Origin: Capitulum mitella
Taxonomy: Eukaryota > Arthropoda > Thecostraca > Pollicipedomorpha > Pollicipedidae
Direction: 5' to 3'
Length of the DNA: 64,000 nt
NCBI GenBank assembly: GCA_030062745.1
Contig: CP099845.1
Location: 18,826,903 to 18,890,902 of the forward strand
The notes under the pieces: model-generated
The model's input: the letters and a program-made list of their open reading frames with translations, nothing else
Told to the model about the DNA's origin: nothing
The model's database searches: none
Translations under genes and position numbers: made by a program
Shown here: positions 25,546 through 34,500 of the stretch, piece by piece
How positions within the stretch are numbered: position 1 is the stretch's first letter
Layout: the number at the start of each line of letters is the position of its first letter

Positions 25546-25905
25546 TCAGGGAGAATCGTGACATGGAATGTTAGTTATCACAATTACATTTGCAGTGCTC
25601 CACGAATCATTCTGGCAACTTTGGAAGGTGATCACTTTAGCTTTCGTCGTATTTGCCTTGAGATGGAAACGCTTGCAGATGGCGCAAGAGAAGATCATTG
25701 ACACGAAGAGGAAAATCCCGACGCCGATCGCGACGCCCCCGAAAAGTTTGCTGTGGTTGTTGATGAAATTCTTCACTTCTGTCAGGCATCCGTTTTTGAA
25801 GAGTTTGAAGGGTTTTGTTTGGTCCCTGTCCTTGTAGCAGGAAGCAGGCTCCCCCTCTGGTCGCACGCGCCAGTCATCGGGCTCGTCCACTCCGCAGCAT
25901 TCAAA
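25546..25905 (-). CDS. Tetraspanin A exon 3 (CCG loop, TM4, tail)
   Basis: The exon begins after TTTTGCAG with FECCGVDEPDDW, carries the C-terminal half of the large loop, TM4 (KLFGGVAIGVGIFLFVSM) and CAICK, then reads RFHLKANTTK and onward to TGA at 25546-25548. A GTAAGG overlapping the stop (CCCTGAG/gtaagg) could be a donor for a downstream exon, so the 3' end is less certain than the rest. Confidence 0.85.
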   Translation of the reverse strand, partial: FECCGVDEPDDWRVRPEGEPASCYKDRDQTKPFKLFKNGCLTEVKNFINNHSKLFGGVAIGVGIFLFVSMIFSCAICKRFHLKANTTKAKVITFQSCQNDSWSTANVIVITNIPCHDSP

Positions 25906-28220
25906 CTGCAAAAGGCCAGCAACTTATGAGCAATGCATAAACACCTGTGAAAACTGTGATACATAGATACGGCTTCGCTCGCAGCCATGACATTGGACAG
26001 TAGCAGCAGCACGTGCTCCGTGGGGGGGGGGGGGCACCGGATACTTTTCAAGTCATTTCTTTCTATGCCACGCCATAGGGTTAACATTGAATTTTGTTAG
26101 TTAGGAAGGGGACTGGGGCAACGTGCCTTCCCCCCTCTTCCGCCGCCATTGGGATTGAGCCTGTTTCTTTTAGGTGCGGTTGGCACCGATACACTGTTCC
26201 CTTGTTGGCACCAATTTGCCCAGAACAGACTCGTGCCCCATTAGAAGTGGAGCGTTTCCCGGCAAAGGAAAGGGGACAACGGCTACTTCCCGTCTTTTCC
26301 TTTCCATGCAAAGCCATAGGATTCATGCCCCCTCCCGGTTCCGCCGCCTATTTCCTGCCGCACTGTCGCTGCCGGTCGTCAGTGGCATGAGTCAACGTCA
26401 GTATGACGGCGCCCAAAGGCATGTTTGGCAGTAGCTGCAGGTAGCATTTACATGATGCGACATTCGTGGGGCAGCAAGGACACGTCCACTTCGGAAGCGC
26501 GAAAACGTTACACATGCCTTGCTCCTCCCCCCCCCCCCACCCGATCAGTCATGAACAATAGAGATTGCGCAGAGCCAGTGTTTGGATCCAAGCGATTCAG
26601 GAAGCCATCTTAGTTTTGTCACTTACGTCTTGCTGTAGGGCATCCCATGATTCCCTGGTAGCCTCATTGGTATCATAATTTTTCAAAGTGTCCTTCAAAT
26701 CTGTCTCGATATCGTTCAGGATGGAGTCTGTTCCCATGACGAACGCTGTCACCGCTCCAGCCACCGTCAGCACGAACATGATGAACACCAGGCAGAAGAA
26801 CGTGCCCAGTAGGCACTTGCTCTCCTGAAAAATGGAAGATGCGGTTAGTCTCCATAAGAAAACGATCTTTTGCAACTCTAAGGTCAAACTCGATGTCACA
26901 ACTTAAGTCACAGCTCACCAAGGATCTTCTTAACCCTATTCCCGGCAGGGGGAGCTGAATCCACCCCCCTTGGGTTTTTTGCTTGCCAATTCCAGGCTTT
27001 TTAACGCAGCTTCACAAAACTTGGTGACTTTTCCTACCTATTCCTTCTATGCGCTGTGACAAAATTTCACAATTCTACATTGGTCAGGGGCGGAGCCAGG
27101 CAACGTTTTTGGGAGGCACCTCAGGCCATTTTTGGCTATGTTGAGGGTAAAAGAAAAATGTCTGTAAAAAACAGCGTTTTTAACATAGAACTTAAAACTT
27201 TATATGGATGTATAGCTAAATAGTTGGGCACTGTGCACAGAAAATTTTGTACATCTGAGGTCACTTGACAAGGTCAGGTCAAGGTCAAAAGGAAAAATGT
27301 ATTTTTTTGCAATAATTTCGGCGCCGTTTTTTTAAATGCCGCACCCGGAATGCGTATGACGTAGAAAGATGCCCTCTACTTGTGTACCAAGTTTCAGCTT
27401 GATATCATGTCGGGTCACGGAGCTATCACCTAAAATGTCAGTGCGCGTACCCTATATCGCAATAGCCATAAAATGAAATTTTTGAAATAGAGTGAATTCA
27501 AATGATTGAAAACGTTTACAGATAATATCAAATGCATACGAGATCATTCCAAGTGACCCCAAGGTCACCGGAGGTCATTTAAGGTGAAAGGTCACAAGTT
27601 GATCTGAAGAACGTGTGACCATGACAGTTTCCCCTTTTCATGTCGCTGGCACCGCCTTTGCTAAGATTATACAAACATTGTAATGCGATTTGTACTTCTT
27701 TAGCATAGCATGACTAGCAGAAGCCAAAAAAGTGTTTTTACCATTTTTGTTCATTCTGCTGTTAGAAAACTAATCCCCCTACTTTTGAAACCCTGTGAAC
27801 GCGCATGAATTTTCTCAAAATTTTAGATTTGTGGACCCATGGTAAAAGCCCTACTTATAATCTCTCGATTCATGCCAGATTCATTGAAATCGGTCCATAA
27901 ACAACGGAGTTATAAGAAGTCCAAAAGTACCCCTCATTTTGACATTTTTGCCCCCTGCATCCACAAATGTCAAAATTTTGAAAATTTCTTTTTATAAAAA
28001 TGTAGTTCACGTCACGGCAAATCGATTGCCGTTTGTTGCGATGAAACCGGACGAGTAGTTCTCGAGATCTCAGGGGGGCCGAATCTCTGCCGGGAATCGT
28101 CCATACCGTCTAGCCCTCCGGGAATAGGGTTAAGGGAAGTGCTAGGACCTCGGCCAGGGGTTCTGCGATCTCAGGGGCCTCTTCATTCGGCAGCATGCAT
28201 TACGTCTGTTTTCCAACCAG

Positions 28221-28276
<56 letters not shown>

Positions 28277-28451
28277 AATTAATATATTAGAGCTAATGTT
28301 CGCATTATACATCACATACCTTGGAAATCTCTCGAAACCAAAAGCCTGATCAAAAATGCGGAAAAAACGAGAAGAAGCAGGTGAAACCGCCTGTCTTGAC
28401 CTTCAGTGAGCAAACCATGTAAGGGTTTGCTCACACGAAACCGAAGTGCAC

Positions 28452-28514
<63 letters not shown>

Positions 28515-31500
28515 GAGAAAAACGCAACGATGAAAAACGCGTCACAAGGAAATGAGAAATTGATTCAAAACTGTTTACTCTCAGTTGCATTTATGGACAC
28601 TAATTTCAGGTTGTTATGGAATGCCACACAGTGCAACATGTTATCGGATAAGACGGCCTATAAACCGGGTTCATGCTGTTTACAGACCAAAGGATGCCCT
28701 TCAGGAGGACAGAGGCCCTGCCTGCCGGGTGAAAATCACTTTATAGGGCTCCGATGACCCCTTTACAGGCGGGCAGCTGCAAGGGTTCTTTAAAAGGCGT
28801 GCAAGGACCTCTTTTCGGGGCTCTTTACAGGGCTTCCTCCAGGTACGCTGGGCTTCTTTACAGGCCGGCAGAAAGTTCCTTTATTGGTCAACAAAGGCCC
28901 CTTTACCGGCCAACAGGTTGCCTTTTTACAGGCCAACGAGACTAACCGTTAGGCTGTAGAGTCGGCACCGGGGTCCCTTTAAAGGCCAGCAGAAGGTCAT
29001 CTAAAGGCCCTTAGGCGTACCCTTTACACGCCGGCACGGACACTTTACAGGCTAACCACTCACTCTTTAGAGGCCTGCATGCGTCGTTTACAAGCCAACA
29101 GGGGTGTGTCTGTCCTGTCCCGCCAGAAAATGTCCCAATCTGCAGGTTCGTGTGCGGACTCTTGAGGTCAGCAGGAGCCTCTCTGTGGATCAGCAGGGAA
29201 CTTTTTAGGAACTAACAGGGGGCCTCTTTAAAGTGTTCCTCTAGAAGCCTGCAGGGGGCCATCTGCAGGAGAACACCGGACACCTTTACAGGCTGGCGGG
29301 AGATCCTTTGCATGTCGGCAAGAGGTTTACCTACATGGCCGGAGGCGGGGGCCCTCTTTGCAGGCCAGAAAATGCTTCCTTCACATTCAAGCGGGATACC
29401 TTAGCTGGTAAATTAGCATTAGCTGGCCAGTAGTCCCGTAGTAAAAAGGCCCCTAATAATGGTGTCCCTTGCCCGAGGGACCCCCAAAAGCAGAGCAGTT
29501 AGTAAATGCTTCCTCGCTATGCGCGGAGGGATACCTACCAGCCCAAACCAGGGACCCCTCCGTGCCAAGGGAGGATCTCCAGCCATAAGTGCCCTAATCT
29601 TGGGCGCGCCTCTGAATTTAAGTCTGTGGTAACAATGTGTGTCAAGACAGCCCACGCTCAGCCCACGGTCAGCCCACGGTCAGCCCAAACTCGAGACCTC
29701 TTTAAAATCGCCCAAAACGCGTTAGGAGATAAATGTTGACTAGCTGAGCTCATTGAAACCATCAGACGTCCATCGCATCTGTTACTTTGCACTCCAGAGC
29801 AAGAAACACAAAACGCCACAAAAATACCGCGGAGACAAATGTACATCAAAACCCCAACAAATAGGCACTCAAAATGTTCGTCTCGGACCGCTGAGTCGAA
29901 AAATGCAACACACAACACATTTTAATCATAACATTTTGAGTTAGTGCGAAAAATAACCGTTTTTTTACCCTATGCTTTATTTCCCATTGGATTTAACATG
30001 GGACCCTATGGAACTGATTTTGGCGGACCCCTTCGATTTCGCCCATTTCTTCTACACTAATACCCAGAACCGTCATACACACGAAACCATCATCAGAACT
30101 CCATCGCATTGATATCCACACGGTCAAATCGGGCTCCAAACAATATACGTCAAAAACACATTTTTTAATGTTATTCCAAACCTAGACAAACAGGTACTCA
30201 AAATGTTCGTCTTGTGCCGCTGAGTTCAAAAATAGCGCATGCGTGACATTTTGACGGACACTTTTCGAGTTATAGCGAAACAAAACCGTTTTTTTACCCT
30301 ATGCTTTATTTCCCATTGGATTTAACATGGGACCCTATTGAACTGATTTTGGCGGACCCCTTCGATTTCGCTTCTCTTCATCTCATGGAAACCCATGGCC
30401 TTACATGGGACCCATCGCACCCGACAAGAGAAGTTGGTCGAGGCCTCGGACGCAGAACTTCGTGACGGCAACACTTCGTCGGTGCGAAGTGCCCAAGTGT
30501 TGCGACAAGCAGCGGCAGAACAACGGGCTAAAGACTGCTACTCTCCCAGAGTAATCGAGGACCTAAACATTATGCGACGGATGTCTCACGCTCTCGATGC
30601 TGCCAGCTCGTCCTCTCTGAAAGGTGACATCCACTTCATCGCGGGTGCTCCGCTCATGGTGCATGTTTACCGAAAGTTTTTTTTCCAAAGGTACAGAATC
30701 GCACCGACGGAGCTCCATTTGGACTCAACCGGTTCAGTGACCAAAAAATATGGCGACATGGAGCCCCTCTACTACGCCGTGGTTGCAAAAGGGCATGGTG
30801 GGAACACGTCGTACCCTATAGCCCACTTCCTGTCAGAGCGACATAACGTCCAAGCCATCATCCATTTTCTAATGCAGGTGGCTTACGACTACCGAGTGGC
30901 AAACGGAAATTCAGTATCACTCCGGCCGCCGCGCGTTGTGACGGACTGTTCGTACGCGCTGCTGCACGCCACGTGTCTGGCATTCAATCAAATGGACCTC
31001 CCAGCGTACCTGGACGCATGCTGGAGCACCGCAGTGGAGGGGGGGTGAGCACGCGCGGCCACCAGCTACATCTGTCAGCTTGTGCACCGCGCACATGAGC
31101 CAGCAAGTTTCGTCTGCGATTATCGCCCGCCTAGGGAGGAAAAAGAAAATCGAGCGGCAGAGGCTGATGTGGCTATTTGCACGCATGCAGCAGGCGTCCG
31201 ACTTGGCAAAGCTAGACCGACTGTTCCGGTTCGCGTGTCGGCTGCTGCTGTCGCCGTGCACGCCTGCTCTCGATGTGCCGCTGCTTGACGACGAAATGGA
31301 CACACCGAAGACCAGCCGAAGCCACCCGAAGGCCAATCAGCCAAGGACAGGTGGCAGTCGTACCGACGCTCCACCAAGTTCGGCAATCACTTCGAAGAAG
31401 TGATGAGGCCTGTCGCAAAAGACGCTCAAAGTGAGAACCAAGGCGAAGAACAGAACAGCAGCTACTGCCCACTGCTGCTGTCTTCTGTTATGCCTCTCGC

Positions 31501-34500
31501 CCCTCTGTGGTCGCAGCTGATCACGACAAGGCCAGCATCAAATGCCTGCGTTGAGTCCTGGTTCAAGACCATCAAGAACCAGCTCATGCAGAAGAGGAGG
31601 CGATTGCAGCCCGGCGAGTTCGTCGAGCTCCTGTTGCAAGACAGTTCGGCGCGACAAAAGGAGTCACTCGTCCCACAGCAAAGCTGGAGACATAAAAGGA
31701 CGATGACAAGTGACATGGATGATGTGAAGGAGCAGTGGAAACCCAGAAAAGAAAAGAAACAGAGAAGGTTCACATACCTCCAGAAAGGTTTTCCTTCGTC
31801 ATCTACTGCCTCCATCCACTCAGCAAGGAGCCAGATTACGCCAGCCGAAACTCCATCCGAAACTCCAGCCAAGACTCCAGCCAGGAATGCAGCCAAGACT
31901 CCATCCGAGACTTCACCTGAGACTTCGACCAAGACTCCAGCCAGGAATGCAGCCAAAATTCCATCCGAGACTTCATCTGAGACTCTGGCCGAGGCTCCAG
32001 CTGAGACTCCAGCTGAGACTCCGGCCAAGATCCTGGCTGAGACTCCAGCCAAGATCTCAGCCCAGACTCCATTCAAGACTTCGGCCGAAACTCCAACAGA
32101 GACAAGGAACCAGAGCATCACACCAGCTGTACAGAGCTCCACGAGCGGGAAGGAACCCAGGAAATCGCTGAAGATCGGCAACTTGCTGGTACATTTTACC
32201 GAAATCGACGACCTGCTCATCAGCGGACGCGTACTTCACAGCGAAAGTGTCGCGTGGCTAGATGACAGTGTCATAGACGCCTTTTTGCTGTGTGTCGCCA
32301 ACGCCAGCATTTTAGCAGTCTCAGTTTTCCAGTCCGCGTCGCTCAGCATAATGACTCGGCTGGCCCAGTCCAGACGCCTGGGCACGTACCTCAAGGAGCG
32401 GTACGGCGTCCACCAGACAATGGCATGGCTCGTACCGTTTAACTTGGCGGCGTACGGAGGACCGTTACACTGGGTGTTGTTCGTCGTCGGACACACCGCC
32501 AAACGTGTCGTACAAGGTCTGTCCGAAAAGTAACGAGACTGGCTTTATAAGAACTTTATTAGAAAAAATTGAAAAGTACCAAAGTCGCATTCCTTCAAAG
32601 TAATCCCCTTCCAGTCTGACACACTTGTGCATTCGCCTTTTCCGGAATTCAATACACTCCTGGAAGGCATCTTCTGGGATCTTCCTGAACTCCGTCGTCG
32701 CGGCCGTTTTGATGGAATCACTATCAGGAAAATGGGTTCCCTTCAGAAAAGATTTGATCTTGGGGAAGAGGAAAAAGTCACAGGGGACCAGGCTGGGGGA
32801 ATATGGAGGTTGTTCCAAAGTTGCAATGTTCCTTTCTGCCAGAAACTGGCGAATACTCAGGGCTGTGTGAGCAGGAGCGTTGTCGTGATGGAGCACTCAT
32901 GCGTTGGTTTCCCAAATGCTCCGCCTCTTGTCCCGCACTGATCTCACGAGGCGCCAAAGAATCTCCTTGTAGACGGTTTGGTTCACTGTTTGGCCTTGGG
33001 GTAAGAATTCGAAGTGAACGATGCCTTGAATATCGAAAAACACAATGAGTATCACTTTCACTTTCGACTTCGACTTCCTTGCTTTCTTTGGCCTTGGGGA
33101 TCCAGGACTTTTCCATTCACGACTCTGTCCCTTCGTTTCCGGATCGTACGAGTATTCGCCAGTTTCTGGCAGAAAGGAACATTGCAATTTCGGAAGGACA
33201 TCGCCACCGTCTGCTTTACTTCGGCAACCCGCTGCTGAACATGGTGCTGGATGTGAACAGTAGCGAACTATCGAGCAAGTGTGGCCTGTGGACCGACGAC
33301 CAGACTGAGACTAACCAGCAGCAGAAGCCGCTGTCCAAGGTGTTCGGCAACGGCCGGGTGTCGTTCTGTCCGGGCGGCTCGGCGGAGAACACCACTCGCC
33401 GGTACCGCCGGGTTCTGGGGGAGCTCGGATCGGTGGCCTTCATCGACGCTGTTGGTGTCGACAAGCTCCGTTAGAGGCTGGAGAAGCTGTTCAGCGCGGA
33501 CGGCGTCGGCACCAGATACGTAGTGCACTTGGGCCAGCCCACGGGACGCTTTAAGAACCTTGTGTGTGGTGCGGACCGCTCTTTAGTGAACGGCATCGAC
33601 GGTGCCAATTTCTGCTGACCTGAGCGCGCCTTCGCGTCGCACAGGCTGGCTCTCCTCAGTAGCGACACTTGTGAATATTCTGATGGTGTTTCGTGACGGG
33701 TGACCCGGAGACGACCTTAGAGGTGCTCCGAACCAGCAAACAGCCGGCGTTCAGTTTGTCGGGCAGTATTTCTGCTAACGGCACGCAGCCACTGTCTGCC
33801 AGATGCTGCCCCACGTCACGCTCCTGGTCGGCCACGCGGCCCTGGCGCGCGCTGTCGGCCTCAAGGAGGACGATTTTGACGTGTCGCCGTCGGGATTTTG
33901 CCGGCTTATCGCCGAGACTGCTGTCGTGCGACAAACGGTGGAGACCATGACAAGAGCAGAAGAGTCGGAACCCTCGGTCAAGGAGCTGCAGGATGGGAGC
34001 GTGCCAGATGTGAAGAACATCGTGACTCACACCGCCGAGTCGTTGGTGCTGCTGAACGCTGTCGGCACCTTATCGGTGGCCGTGCTGACAATCTCGCCGT
34101 CTCTGATCGCCGACGGGAATAAACTTGTCTGTTGTTGATGCGTTGTCTGTCATGGTTTGGGCCAGTTTGGAAGCAGATTACAAAGTGTGGTTTTCACCCA
34201 TTTTCTTTGGAGCCCAGTTTCACCGTTTGGATATCAATGTGATGGAGTTCTGGGGGTGGTTTCATGTGTATTGCGGTTCTAGGTACCAATACAGAAGAAA
34301 TTGGCGAAATGGAAGGGGTCCGCCGAAATCAGTTCCATAGGGTCCAATGTTAAATCCAATGGGAAATAAAGCATAGGGTAAAAAAACGGTTCCGTTTCGC
34401 TACAACTCAAAAAGTTTCCGTCGAAATGTTACTTATGCGCTATTTTTGGACTCAGCGGCACAAGACGAACATTTTGAGTACCTGTTTGTCTAGGTTTGGA

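Noticed and set aside
31462-32220. 252-codon minus-strand frame in the transposon
   Set aside because: It exists because the 12-bp linker repeat keeps every frame open; the plus frame holds the recognisable domains.
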